From contig JAUTCS010000104.1 in NCBI GenBank assembly GCA_030673825.1, positions 1 through 64,000 of the forward strand: DNA of 64,000 bases. Direction: 5' to 3'. The notes beneath the pieces were generated by a model that worked only from the letters and a program-made list of their open reading frames with translations, made no database searches and had not been told where the DNA came from. Position numbers and translations under genes: made by a program. Positions within the stretch are counted from its first letter, which is position 1; each line of letters starts with the position of its first letter. The DNA comes from Verrucomicrobiota bacterium JB024. Lineage in GTDB: Bacteria > Verrucomicrobiota > Verrucomicrobiia > Opitutales > Cerasicoccaceae. This document shows positions 42,537 to 51,004 of this stretch, in pieces.

Positions 42537-44507
42537 TTGCAAAACGGCGAGCAGGACAAATGGTCGGCCTCATCGGCCGACGCCTACTACGGCTTTTCAC
42601 GCTGGGGGAAGGGACACTTCTCCGTCGATCCCGACGGGGCGCTGTGCGTGCACCCCATGGCGGACGCCCGTAAGATCCGCATCGTGGACGTGCTGGAGGA
42701 GGCCAAGCAGATGGGCCTCAACGCCCCGCTGACCATCCGCGTGCAGGACATGCTCCGCCGCCGCGTGGTCGAGCTGAACGAGGCTTTCCAGGCCGCCGTC
42801 GAGGCCGAGCAGTACACCGGGCGCTACCAGGGGGTCTTCCCGATCAAGGTCAACCAGCTCCGCGAGGTCGTGGACGAGATCCTCGACGCGGGCAAGCCGT
42901 GGAAGTTCGGCCTGGAGGCCGGGAGCAAGCCCGAGCTGCTCATCGCCCTGGCCATGCTCCAGACCAAGGGCGCCCTGCTCGTGTGCAACGGCTACAAGGA
43001 CGCCGACTACATCCGCATGGCCCTGCTGGGCACCCGCCTGGGCAAACAGGTTGTCATCGTCATCGAGCAGCCCTCCGAGGCCGACACGATCATCCAGCTC
43101 AGCCGCGAGACCGGCGTGACCCCGATCATCGGTCTGCGCCTGAAGCTCAGCACGACCGGCGAGGGCCGTTGGTCCACCTCCAGCGGCGACCACGCGAAGT
43201 TCGGCCTCTCCGCCCCGGAAATCGTCTCCGTGGTCAAGAAGCTCAAGCGCGCCGGGCTCAAGGACGCCGTCCAGCTCGTGCATTTCCACATCGGCTCGCA
43301 GGTCCCCAGTATCATCACGCTGAAAAAAGCCGTGGTCGAGGCCGCCCGCTTTTACTGCGAGCTCGTCAAGATGGGCCTGCCCATGAAATACTTGGACTGC
43401 GGCGGCGGCCTCGGGATCGACTACGACGGCTCGCGCAGCAACTTTGACAGCTCGGCCAACTACTCCCTCCAGGAGTACGCCCGCGACATGGTCTTCAACA
43501 TCAAGAGCGTGTGCGAAAGCGCCGAGGTGCCCGTGCCCGACATCGTGACCGAGAGCGGTCGCGCCCTCGTGGCCCTGCACTCCATCCTCATCGTCGAGGT
43601 GGTGGACAACATCGCCAAAAACGACGAGCCCGCCGACCTTTCCAAGCGTAAGAAAAAGCCCCGCGAGCCGCAGGTGCTCAAGGACTTGCGCGAAATCCTC
43701 GCCGGAGACGAACACTGGACCCCGCTGGAACGCTTCCACGACGCCCAACAGAAAAAGGAGGAGGCGCAGTCGCTCTTCAGCCTCGGCTACCTCGACCTGG
43801 AGAGCCGTGCCGAGACCGAACGGCTTTATTGGGAAATCTGCCGCCGCCTGCGCGCGGCCACCAGCGTGCGCGGCTACGTGCCAGAGGAGCTGGCCGAGCT
43901 CAACGCCGCTCTGGCCGAGCAGTACGTGTGCAACTTTTCCGTCTTCCAGTCCCTGCTCGATCACTGGGCACTGGACCAGCTCTTCCCCATCGCGCCCATT
44001 CACCGGCTCGACGAGGAGCCGACCGTCGAGGCCACCCTGGTGGACATCACCTGCGACTCCGACGGCAAGGTCAGCCAGTTCATCGACCTAGAGGACGTCA
44101 AGCAGTCCCTGCGCCTGCACCCCCTCACCCACGGCCAGCCCTACCACTTGGGCGTGTTCCTGGTCGGGGCCTACCAGGACATCATGGGGGACCTGCACAA
44201 CCTCTTTGGCCGCGTCAACGAGGTCCATGTCTTCCTCGAAGAGGATGAGGACGATGGCTACTACATCGAAGAAACGATCAGCGGCTTCACCACGGACGAG
44301 GTACTGGACTTCATCCAGCACAAGGGCACCGACCTGATCCGCCTGCTCAAGAAGCAGATCGACCGCGCCACCCGCAACGACCAGATCAAGCCCCGCGAAG
44401 GCGTGCGCATGCTCAACCTCTACACCGACCTCATCGGCGAGAAAACCTACCTGCGCACCACCGAATCCCGCAAAAAGCCTCGCCGCAAGCGCACCTCCAA
44501 GTCGTAG
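42537..44507 (+). CDS. speA: Biosynthetic arginine decarboxylase
   Basis: The fold III PLP enzyme converts arginine to agmatine for polyamine synthesis. It shows WGKGHFSVDPDGALCVHP, the PLP lysine in GVFPIKVNQLREVV near residue 101, LVHFHIGSQVPSI, LDCGGGLGIDYDGSRSN, VTESGRALVALHSILI, and VDITCDSDGKV, whose Cys is the catalytic residue from the second subunit. The start is uncertain: TTG at 42537 gives 656 residues, close to the E. coli length of 658, whereas GTG at 42408 would add a His/Pro-rich 43 residues with no homology. It ends in a basic tail KKPRRKRTSKS. Confidence 0.93.
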   Translation: MQNGEQDKWSASSADAYYGFSRWGKGHFSVDPDGALCVHPMADARKIRIVDVLEEAKQMGLNAPLTIRVQDMLRRRVVELNEAFQAAVEAEQYTGRYQGVFPIKVNQLREVVDEILDAGKPWKFGLEAGSKPELLIALAMLQTKGALLVCNGYKDADYIRMALLGTRLGKQVVIVIEQPSEADTIIQLSRETGVTPIIGLRLKLSTTGEGRWSTSSGDHAKFGLSAPEIVSVVKKLKRAGLKDAVQLVHFHIGSQVPSIITLKKAVVEAARFYCELVKMGLPMKYLDCGGGLGIDYDGSRSNFDSSANYSLQEYARDMVFNIKSVCESAEVPVPDIVTESGRALVALHSILIVEVVDNIAKNDEPADLSKRKKKPREPQVLKDLREILAGDEHWTPLERFHDAQQKKEEAQSLFSLGYLDLESRAETERLYWEICRRLRAATSVRGYVPEELAELNAALAEQYVCNFSVFQSLLDHWALDQLFPIAPIHRLDEEPTVEATLVDITCDSDGKVSQFIDLEDVKQSLRLHPLTHGQPYHLGVFLVGAYQDIMGDLHNLFGRVNEVHVFLEEDEDDGYYIEETISGFTTDEVLDFIQHKGTDLIRLLKKQIDRATRNDQIKPREGVRMLNLYTDLIGEKTYLRTTESRKKPRRKRTSKS

Positions 44508-45108
44508 CGAGAGCCGCCCGAGAGAAAGTGCATTAACCACAGAGGGTACAGAGCACACAGAGGCTGGGGAAGGGACAGGTCCTGCCCGCTGTCGTGTGTC
44601 TTTGAGTTTTTTCGTGTCGCTTACACCACTTTCAACCGCCAGTGAGAGACCTGAACAGGCCCTAAAAGCAGTATAGCCACCCATCGCTCAAAATGGGCTC
44701 AGGGCTGATCCTTAAAAACTCTGTGTCCTTTGTGCCTCTGTGGTTAAAAAACAGGAACCACAGTAGTGCTAAAGCGTGGAGTCATCGGCGCATGGCTAAG
44801 ACTTGACTTAAACCGCTCCAAGGCGGGAATAAACACTTGGGCTCTTTCTTTTCGTTCTTTCCGCTCTTCCTGTTTAATCTCCAGGCATCCTAGACGCCGT
44901 GCCGGACGCGGTCGTACCGCTTTGAGGCCGGGATGACCAGCCGCGGGCCCTCATTGAGCCGTTTGTTCTTGGTGGGGAGGGCCGGCGTATGAGCCCGTTC
45001 GTTCACACAAACGGAGCCGTCCTTGCTGGTCTTGTCAAGGGGGCGAACCATTACTTCGCACCCCTTTCCTTGGTTGGGTGGAAAATCGCTGTCATCGGTG
45101 GACGCTGC
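44508..45108. repeat. 601 bp intergenic region with inverted CACAGAG repeats
   Basis: I see no credible gene here. Two tracts of the CACAGAG family face each other: TTAACCACAGAGGGTACAGA and onward (44533-44563), and CTCTGTGTCCTTTGTGCC then TCTGTGGTTAA (44719-44747). CTTTCCGCTCTTCCTGTTTA near 44858-44877 resembles one arm of the palindrome at 20269. GGGGGCGAA (45039-45047) faces TTCGCACCCC (45055-45064) and is a weak terminator candidate. The ORF crossing 44989-45618 is antisense to gcvH and is rejected. Confidence 0.6.
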
Positions 45109-45489
45109 CTAAAGAATAGCTGCGTAAGCGTCGGCGTCGAGGAGCTTGTCCAGCTCGGAGGCGTGCTTGACCTTGATCTTGATCATCCAGGCCGAGCCAT
45201 AGGGGTCGTTATTGACCGACTCGGGCGCGCCGTCGAGCTCCGGGTTGACCTCGATGACCTCACCGGCAACGGGCATGTAGAGGTCCGAGGCGGCCTTGAC
45301 CGACTCCACCGCTCCAAAGGTCTCGCCCAGGGCGAAAGTGTCGCCGGGCTGCGGCAGGTCCACGAAGGTAATATCCCCGAGGCTTTCCTGCGCGTGGTCG
45401 GTGATGCCGACCAGGGCCGTGCCATCAGCCTGGGCCAAGATCCATTCGTGGTCTTCGGTGTACTTCAGCTCGCTGGGGATATCGCTCAT
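45109..45489 (-). CDS. gcvH: Glycine cleavage system H protein
   Basis: The 126-residue lipoyl carrier shuttles the aminomethyl group between GcvP, GcvT and the lipoamide dehydrogenase. It shows LKYTEDHEWILAQADG, VGITDHAQESLGDITFVDLP, and the lipoylation site ESVKAASDLYMP with Lys near residue 65. VAGEVIEVNPELDGAPESVN, DPYGSAWMIKIK and the C-terminus complete the fold. Length is normal. No gcvT or gcvP is on either side, and the region upstream shows nothing I can call a glycine riboswitch. The lipoate-transferase-like protein at 24568 is a plausible modifier. Confidence 0.96.
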   Translation of the reverse strand: MSDIPSELKYTEDHEWILAQADGTALVGITDHAQESLGDITFVDLPQPGDTFALGETFGAVESVKAASDLYMPVAGEVIEVNPELDGAPESVNNDPYGSAWMIKIKVKHASELDKLLDADAYAAIL

Positions 45490-45572
45490 GTGGGCTTAAG
45501 CGTGGCAATACGCCGCCCGGCTGAAAAGTCTAAAACCTCACCGCTCGTGCGATTTTCGCTCCCGGGGTCCGC

Positions 45573-45604
45573 AAAAGAAAAGCCCGGCCACCAGGGCCGG
45601 GCTT
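45573..45604 (-). terminator. Rho-independent terminator after the PEGA lipoprotein gene
   Basis: AAGCCCGGCC (45580-45589) and GGCCGGGCTT (45595-45604) form a perfect 10 bp stem with a 5 nt loop. On the minus strand the stem runs into TTTTCTTTTG. It lies 28 nt past the stop at 45633 and would insulate gcvH from the lipoprotein gene. Confidence 0.85.
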
Positions 45605-45632
45605 CTATGGGGGTATAACAACAAGCAACAAC

Positions 45633-46130
45633 TTAGTTCGTATAAAATTCGATGATCTTTTCGACCTTGTACTTATGCTCGACCGGGTCGATTTCGCCGT
45701 TCTCACGCTGCTGGTCAACCAAACCGATGAGCTGGCTCATTTCGGCGTACTGGTCGGCGCTGCGGGAGGTGGGGATCATGTCGGGGACGAGCTGCACGCT
45801 GACCGGGTTCGGGGTCAGAGACTGGTAGTAGCCCATGTCGTGAAGCGGGCCAAACTGGACGACGTCTTCCGCGTGTTCGTTATCCTTCGGCGTGATCATG
45901 ACCTCTTCGGTCTTGTAGCCGTCCTTTTCGAGACGGACCTTCGCGGTGGACTTGCGCCCCAGCGAAAGCTCGTAGGGGGTCTGACCGACCTCCTCGCCAT
46001 TGACATAGATGTCAGCACCGGAGGGATAGCTGGTGACTTCGACCTTTTCGCCCACGCCGTCAGAGGAACAGCCGGTGACAAAGACAGAAATTAACAGGGC
46101 GGGTACAAGCAGGATAACTTTTTTAAGCAT
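45633..46130 (-). CDS. PEGA-domain lipoprotein
   Basis: The 165-residue protein starts MLKKVILLVPALLISVFV with lipobox VTGC near residue 20. Residues 30-70 are a PEGA domain: VTSYPSGADIYVNGEEVGQT, then PYELSLGRKSTAKVRLEKDG. PEGA domains are extracytoplasmic beta modules of surface proteins. The C-terminal 80 residues are helical and end VEHKYKVEKIIEFYTN. The longer frame to 46280 is rejected because the lipoprotein signal fixes the start. Transcription is divergent from the CNNM gene. The role is unknown beyond an envelope location. Confidence 0.85.
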   Translation of the reverse strand: MLKKVILLVPALLISVFVTGCSSDGVGEKVEVTSYPSGADIYVNGEEVGQTPYELSLGRKSTAKVRLEKDGYKTEEVMITPKDNEHAEDVVQFGPLHDMGYYQSLTPNPVSVQLVPDMIPTSRSADQYAEMSQLIGLVDQQRENGEIDPVEHKYKVEKIIEFYTN

Positions 46131-46406
46131 GGCGAAGGGTATCAAGGATGGGCATGGTACGACTCGCTGATAAACACGGTCAAGGCTTTTAGCGAATAAG
46201 GATTTGTAAAACTCTGTGGGCTGAATTGTTTGCTTGCCCGGGAGACAGACACTTATCTTAGTATCACCTGTGTGGAGCAAAAGTTTGTAAAAAACGTAGT
46301 CCCACCCGATTCACCTCGATGAAGACACAACCCAGGTTCCCTGCAGGAAGGCAGTCCCGACGGACTGCCGGCGCGCCGGTGCGCCCCGTTTGTCTCATCG
46401 CCCGCT

Positions 46407-46463
46407 ATGGAAGACGACGATCCTTATCCTAGTAGCCGCCTGGAGGCGGCCCTTTCACGATGA
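46407..46463 (+). CDS. Possible 18-codon leader ORF overlapping the CNNM start
   Basis: ATG at 46407 opens an 18-codon frame (MEDDDPYPSSRLEAALSR) whose TGA (46461-46463) overlaps the ATG (46460-46462) of the following gene as ATGA. A palindrome CCGCCTGGAGGCGG (46436-46449) lies inside it and contains the only GGAGG near the downstream start. It could couple or gate translation of the CNNM protein, or be chance. Confidence 0.3.
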   Translation: MEDDDPYPSSRLEAALSR

Positions 46464-47581
46464 TTGCTTTTTGGCTGGCAGTCATCTTCACGCTCGGTGT
46501 ATCCGCCTTCTGCTCGCTGCTGGAGGCCATGATCCTGAGCACCACCGCGGCGGAGATCGAAACGCTCAAGGCGCGCAACCGGCGCAAGGGCGAGATGCTC
46601 GAGCTGTTCAAGGCGAACATCGAGGAGACCTCCTCGGCTATTCTGTCCCTGAACACTGTGGCCAACACCCTCGGAGCGACCGTCTCCGGCGTGCTCGCCG
46701 CCGACCTCTGGGGCAGCGATCACCCGACCGCCAAGTACATCGTACCCCTGGCTATGACCCTCGGTATCCTCCTGCTCTCGGAGATCCTGCCCAAGAACCT
46801 GGGCGTGCTCTACCGCCCCGCCATGCAGCCGCACATGGTTATGCCGCTGCACATCGTGCGCGTGGTCATGCGACCCATCTCGGTCTTTTGCAGCTGGATC
46901 ATCCTGGCCGTGGCCGGGCGCAAGAACGTCGAGGAGATCGGCGACGAGGAAATCCGCCTGCTCGCCGAAAAGAGCGCCAAGGAAGGCTCTCTGACCGAGG
47001 ACGAGAGCCTCATTATCTCCAACGCCCTCAAGCTGGACGAGATCCGCGTGAACGAGGAGATGACCCCGCGCACCGTCGTGCTCGCCTTTGACCAGGAAGA
47101 GACGGTCGGCGAGGTCTTCACCGAGCACCCGAACATCCCCTTTGCCCGTATGCCCGTGTACGAGGGCAACATCGACAACATTGTCGGCCTGGTGCGACGC
47201 CGCGACCTGCTCAAGGCCAAGGCCAACGACGAGGACGGCAAGCCCCTCTCCGCCATCATGCACCCGACCATCTTTGTGCAGGAAAACGCCAGCGGTGCCC
47301 ACTGCCTGGAGAAATTCCTCACCAGCCACCAGCAGCTCGCCGTGGTCGTGGACGAGTTCGGCTCGACCGCCGGGGTCATCACCATGGAGGACATCATCGA
47401 GCACATCCTCGGTCAGGAAATCTTCGAAAAGGACGACATGGCCGTCGATATGCGCGAGCTCGCCCGCCAGCGCCACGAGGACGAGGAAGCCGAAAACGGC
47501 AACGGCAACAACGGGCATACCGCCGATAGCGCACCGACGCCCCCCGCCCCCAAGACTTCCAAGTCCGTCGAGAAGCCATAA
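46460..47581 (+). CDS. CNNM (DUF21) membrane protein with CBS pair
   Basis: The 373-residue protein has a DUF21 transmembrane domain (MIAFWLAVIFTLGVSAFCSL, TAKYIVPLAMTLGILLLSEI, LPKNLGVLYRP). A CBS pair covers about 195-325 (MTPRTVVLAFDQEETVGEV, LAVVVDEFGSTAGVITMEDI). It lacks the terminal CorC_HlyC domain of the relative at 20383 and ends in a disordered acidic, Asn/Gly and Pro-rich tail. Family members are associated with magnesium or sodium transport. The GGAGG at 46442-46446 is 13 nt from the ATG, farther than usual. Confidence 0.9.
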   Translation: MIAFWLAVIFTLGVSAFCSLLEAMILSTTAAEIETLKARNRRKGEMLELFKANIEETSSAILSLNTVANTLGATVSGVLAADLWGSDHPTAKYIVPLAMTLGILLLSEILPKNLGVLYRPAMQPHMVMPLHIVRVVMRPISVFCSWIILAVAGRKNVEEIGDEEIRLLAEKSAKEGSLTEDESLIISNALKLDEIRVNEEMTPRTVVLAFDQEETVGEVFTEHPNIPFARMPVYEGNIDNIVGLVRRRDLLKAKANDEDGKPLSAIMHPTIFVQENASGAHCLEKFLTSHQQLAVVVDEFGSTAGVITMEDIIEHILGQEIFEKDDMAVDMRELARQRHEDEEAENGNGNNGHTADSAPTPPAPKTSKSVEKP

Positions 47582-47733
47582 GCGGGGTTTTCCTCAGACG
47601 CCTTCAGCCCAGTCTTCAGGGAGCAGCGGGAGGGGAACCGTGACAGGGTGAAGCGATGCGCAGCCAACCAGTCGGCGCGTAAATAGGATTGGCAGAGGCG
47701 TAGCGAGGCATAAGATCGGGGATGCTCCCCGCC

Positions 47734-48237
47734 ATGAATACCCTCCACAACCCCCTGCCCGCCCTTGTCGGGCTGGCCCTCGCCCTCCTGCTCGGAGGCT
47801 GCGTTTACGAAGTTCCGTTGACCGAAGAGGCCAGCGTCCCCATCGATCCCGCCCTGCTGGGCACCTGGACCCTGACCGAGACCGACAACCCGGCCAAGAC
47901 CCTCACCGTCGTCATTACCCGGCTCTCGGATACCGAGTACGTGGTGGCAACGACCACCTACGCCGAAAAAATCCAGTGCTACCGCGCCTGGCCGGTCGAG
48001 CTCGACGGCGTGCGCTACCTGCAATTACAGCTCCTCTACGACGGCAATCCCGACCTCCCCGCCCAGATTTATCTGGTCGGCCAGCTCTCCCTCGACGGCG
48101 ATCAGCTGGCCCTCTCGCTCCTGACGCTGAAGAGACACGACACAAGCTCAGAGGACTTCCGACAGGCCCTACGCGAAAACCTCGGTCAGCCGGATCTGTT
48201 CAAGCCCGTGTACACGGGCCTGCGGGCGTCCAGCTAA
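47734..48237 (+). CDS. Lipoprotein of unknown function
   Basis: The 167-residue protein starts MNTLHNPLPALVGLALALLL with lipobox LGGC near residue 23. The mature domain (GTWTLTETDNPAKTLTVVI, EYVVATTTYAEKIQCYRAW, YLQLQLLYDGNPDLPAQIYL) looks like a small up-and-down beta barrel, in the style of lipocalin-like lipoproteins. No named family is recognised. An in-frame ATG at 47722 would add four residues before the signal. It lies just upstream of lgt, the enzyme that would lipidate it, with 77 nt between them. Confidence 0.8.
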   Translation: MNTLHNPLPALVGLALALLLGGCVYEVPLTEEASVPIDPALLGTWTLTETDNPAKTLTVVITRLSDTEYVVATTTYAEKIQCYRAWPVELDGVRYLQLQLLYDGNPDLPAQIYLVGQLSLDGDQLALSLLTLKRHDTSSEDFRQALRENLGQPDLFKPVYTGLRASS

Positions 48238-48314
48238 ACACCTGGCGACACTTGGCGCGCCCGCCAGGCGTAATCTCCCGGTAAAAGAGTTGGACGCGCC
48301 GCTGCCGGGGCGTC

Positions 48315-49196
48315 ATGGTCGGGGGCTTCATGGACACGCCCGCGCTGCAATACCCGGTCTGCGATTTCGACCCGTTTCTGGTGCGCTTCCCCGAGTGGAT
48401 GCCGCTGCCGGGCATCCGCTGGTACGGCCTGGCCTACGTGGCGGGTTTTATCGTGGGGGCGCTGCTGCTGAGGCTGTACTTCCGGCGCGGGCGCTCCCCG
48501 CTGAACCCGGACCAGCAGATGACCCTGATGACCTACATCATCATCGGCACGCTGGTGGGCGGGCGGCTCGGGTACATGCTGCTGTATGTGCCGGGCGAGT
48601 TTTTCCGCAACCCGCTCCTGTTCTTCAAGGTCTGGGACGGCGGTATGGCCAGCCACGGCGGCTTTGTCGGCATTTACCTCGCCGTGCTGCTCTTCGCCCG
48701 GCGGGTGAAGCAGAGCTTCTGGGGGGTCGCGGACATCACCGTCACCCTGGCCCCGGCGGGCATCCTGTTCGGGCGGCTGGCGAACTTCGTCAACGGCGAA
48801 CTCTGGGGCAAGATCGCCGACGTGCCCTGGGCCTTTATCTTTCCCAAAAGCATGCGAGAGGGCACGCCTCTGTGGCAAATCCCGCCCCGCCACCCCTCGC
48901 AGCTCTACGAGGCGTTCTTCGAGGGGCTGCTCCTGCTCGTGTACCTGCAACTGCGCTTCTGGCTGACCGACCCGAAGAAGCGCGCCCCCGGCTCCATCCT
49001 GGGCGAGTTTTTCATCGTGTACGCCATCGGGCGCATCATCTGCGAGCTGTTCCGCCAGCCCGACGACAACATCGCCCCCATCATGACGCTGAGCCGCGGC
49101 ACCTTTTACTCGGTGCTGACGCTGGTCTTCGGTCTCGGGGTGGTGATCTACGCGCAATGGCGAAAGCGGCGAACCGTACCGGCGGACAAACCCTGA
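48315..49196 (+). CDS. lgt: Prolipoprotein diacylglyceryl transferase
   Basis: The 293-residue inner-membrane enzyme transfers diacylglycerol from phosphatidylglycerol to the lipobox Cys of prolipoproteins. Signatures are GIRWYGLAYVAGFIVGALL, GGRLGYMLLYVP, WDGGMASHGGFVGI with the essential His, ILFGRLANFVNGELWGK, RHPSQLYEAFFEGLLLL and the final IGRIICELFRQPD. Seven hydrophobic segments are present. ATG at 48330 (MDTPALQYP) is a close alternative start with GGGGG 5-6 nt upstream. The methyltransferase gene follows 13 nt after the stop. At least three lipoproteins in this window are its substrates. Confidence 0.96.
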   Translation: MVGGFMDTPALQYPVCDFDPFLVRFPEWMPLPGIRWYGLAYVAGFIVGALLLRLYFRRGRSPLNPDQQMTLMTYIIIGTLVGGRLGYMLLYVPGEFFRNPLLFFKVWDGGMASHGGFVGIYLAVLLFARRVKQSFWGVADITVTLAPAGILFGRLANFVNGELWGKIADVPWAFIFPKSMREGTPLWQIPPRHPSQLYEAFFEGLLLLVYLQLRFWLTDPKKRAPGSILGEFFIVYAIGRIICELFRQPDDNIAPIMTLSRGTFYSVLTLVFGLGVVIYAQWRKRRTVPADKP

Positions 49197-49209
49197 CTCC
49201 TCTCTCACC

Positions 49210-49932
49210 ATGGGCCTCCCTCTCGAAAAAAAATCCACCAACGCGCAGATCAAGGAACGCTTCGACCACGACGTGGAGCGCTTCTCCAACCTGGAAACCG
49301 GCCAACAGGCCGTGATCGACGCGCCGCTCATGCTGGAGCTGATCTCGGACCTCGCGGGCAAGATCGTCCCCCACGCCCGCACGCTGCTGGACATCGGCTG
49401 CGGAGCGGGTAACAACACGATCAAAATCCTCCGCCGCACGCCGGGGCTTGACTGCGACCTGCTCGACCTCTCCGATCGGATGCTCGAACGCGCCGCCGAA
49501 CGTGTCCGCGCCGAACAGGTGGGGACGGTGCGGACTTTTTGCGGGGACTTCCGCGAGCTGGACCTGCCCGAAGGGCACTACGACCTGATCGTGGCCGCCG
49601 CCGTCCTGCACCACCTGCGCGACGAGGCGGATTGGCAACGCGCCTTTGACAAGATCCACGCGCTGCTCGCCCCCGGCGGGGCGCTCTTTGTCAGCGACAT
49701 GTTTTTCCACGACGACCCGCAGGTCCACGCGGCCATGTGGGCCCGCTACGGCGAGTACCTGTGCAGGCTCGGCGGCGAAACGTACCGTGACAAGGTATTC
49801 GCCTACATCGAGGCCGAGGATTCGCCCCGCGGGCTGACCTTCCAGATCGAGCGGCTGCGCGCGGCGGGCTTCCGCCAGATCGACGTTTTACACAAAAACT
49901 CCTGTTTCGGCGCCTACGTGGCGATCAAGTAG
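49210..49932 (+). CDS. Class I SAM-dependent methyltransferase
   Basis: The 240-residue protein has motif I LLDIGCGAGNNTIKIL near residue 60. Motif II is in CDLLDLSDRMLERAAER, and GHYDLIVAAAVLHHLRDEA (motif IV to post-IV) and LAPGGALFVSDMFFHDD (motif VI) follow. The HHLRDE stretch is typical of the UbiE/CmoA-like small-molecule group. It carries no substrate-defining motif I can read. It is 13 nt downstream of lgt and likely co-transcribed with it, which may be only positional. Confidence 0.85.
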   Translation: MGLPLEKKSTNAQIKERFDHDVERFSNLETGQQAVIDAPLMLELISDLAGKIVPHARTLLDIGCGAGNNTIKILRRTPGLDCDLLDLSDRMLERAAERVRAEQVGTVRTFCGDFRELDLPEGHYDLIVAAAVLHHLRDEADWQRAFDKIHALLAPGGALFVSDMFFHDDPQVHAAMWARYGEYLCRLGGETYRDKVFAYIEAEDSPRGLTFQIERLRAAGFRQIDVLHKNSCFGAYVAIK

Positions 49933-50042
49933 CGGGCCGGATTCCGCCCGCCCCCAATTGAAACGGACTGATCGATGACCTCCGCTTCGCGAAAAAGGAA
50001 GGCTGGAGGTTTGCGCCCCCCCCAGGGTCACCGAAACACCAT

Positions 50043-50172
50043 CCGTTGTCATCCTGAGCGAGCAACGCGAGTCGAAGGATCTCCCGGTACGGATTTTCAT
50101 GAACCTGCTCCGCTGGCAGCGTGAGGAGATCCTTCGATGCGTCCGCTGCGCGGACTTACTCAGGATGACAAC
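50043..50172. repeat. Inverted pair of ATCCTTCGACT-type repeats in a 368 bp gap
   Basis: 50043-50087 is the reverse complement of the unit at 28120-28167 (GTTGTCATCCTGAGCGAGC, then CGAGTCGAAGGATCTCCC). 50126-50172 is a forward, diverged copy (GAGATCCTTCGATGCG, then CTCAGGATGACAAC) with the palindrome GTCCGCTGCGCGGAC inside. The two face each other around about 38 nt, so a transcript could fold into one long stem. Nothing else is recognised between 49933 and 50300. Confidence 0.7.
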
Positions 50173-50300
50173 TCGGAGGACGCACGCGGACTGACATAAA
50201 CCGGCGCGAACCGACGTTGCCGCAAGCCTAAGCCGACCCGCCGTTCATGGCACGCAACGGCATACGGTATAGAGTCAGCCATCCCGGTCAGGCTCGCGCC

Positions 50301-50873
50301 TCACTGCGGGCCGATCCGGAAGCGGTAGGTGCGTACGGGCTTGGGGGCGGCGCTGAGGGAAATCTGATACACCTTGACCTCGCCGTCGATGAGCGCCTCG
50401 GTCCCGCCGAAACCGCCGGTGATGCGCTTCAGATCCAGCGAAACGGCGTCGGCATACTTCGGGCTCATCGCCATCGTGTCCGCCGTCACCTCCATCCGCT
50501 CGCCTTTGGTCGCGTCCGGGCTGACATAGACCGTGACGGTGATCATGATCAAGCTTCCATTTCCACTGCATTGGGTTTCCACTGTGACCCGGGAGGGCGT
50601 CCCGCTCTGTATGCTCACCTTGATGGGGATTTCCACCACCTTACTGCCGTCTTCTAAATACGCGCAGACGCCGGCATAGTCGCCCAGCCAGCCCGAAAGG
50701 TAGGGACGAACCGAATTGGAGGAGGCCGGGGTGACAGCCGCCGGGGCCGTCGTTTTAGCCGGAGCCGGAGCGGTGGCAGGGGCCGGAGCGGTGGCAGGGG
50801 CCGGTTCCGGCTGGGCGGAGGTAACCGACGCCAGGGACAAACACGCGACCAAGAAAACGGGCAGGGACTTCAT
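50301..50873 (-). CDS. Secreted hypothetical protein with Ala-Pro linker
   Basis: The 190-residue protein has a signal peptide (MKSLPVFLVACLSLASVTSA, cleavage after TSA). An Ala/Pro/Thr linker (PEPAPATAPAPATAPAPA) follows, encoded by an 18 bp tandem repeat near 50765-50805. The beta-rich domain after it (about 55-190) contains YLSGWLGDYAGVCAYLEDG, SLIMITVTVYVSPDATKG, ALIDGEVKVYQISLSA and YRFRIGPQ. No family is recognised. It is transcribed alone, with the usp gene 131 nt upstream on the same strand. Confidence 0.75.
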   Translation of the reverse strand: MKSLPVFLVACLSLASVTSAQPEPAPATAPAPATAPAPAKTTAPAAVTPASSNSVRPYLSGWLGDYAGVCAYLEDGSKVVEIPIKVSIQSGTPSRVTVETQCSGNGSLIMITVTVYVSPDATKGERMEVTADTMAMSPKYADAVSLDLKRITGGFGGTEALIDGEVKVYQISLSAAPKPVRTYRFRIGPQ

Positions 50874-51004
50874 ATCCCCCGGCGATACACCATCGCCCCC
50901 GCCATAGCAAGCCCGGCTTATGCGGAAGGTATGCGAGGCCCGCCGTCATCGGCGGGCCGTGAAGGCACGGGCGCGTTGCCGGACTCAGGCCACCCCCTCT
51001 CCCC

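Noticed and set aside
42597-44003. Open frame of 468 codons on the minus strand
   Set aside because: Antisense to speA, low-complexity translation.
45490-45572. Glycine riboswitch upstream of gcvH
   Set aside because: The region is only about 80 nt before the neighbouring terminator and I cannot match the conserved core of either aptamer.
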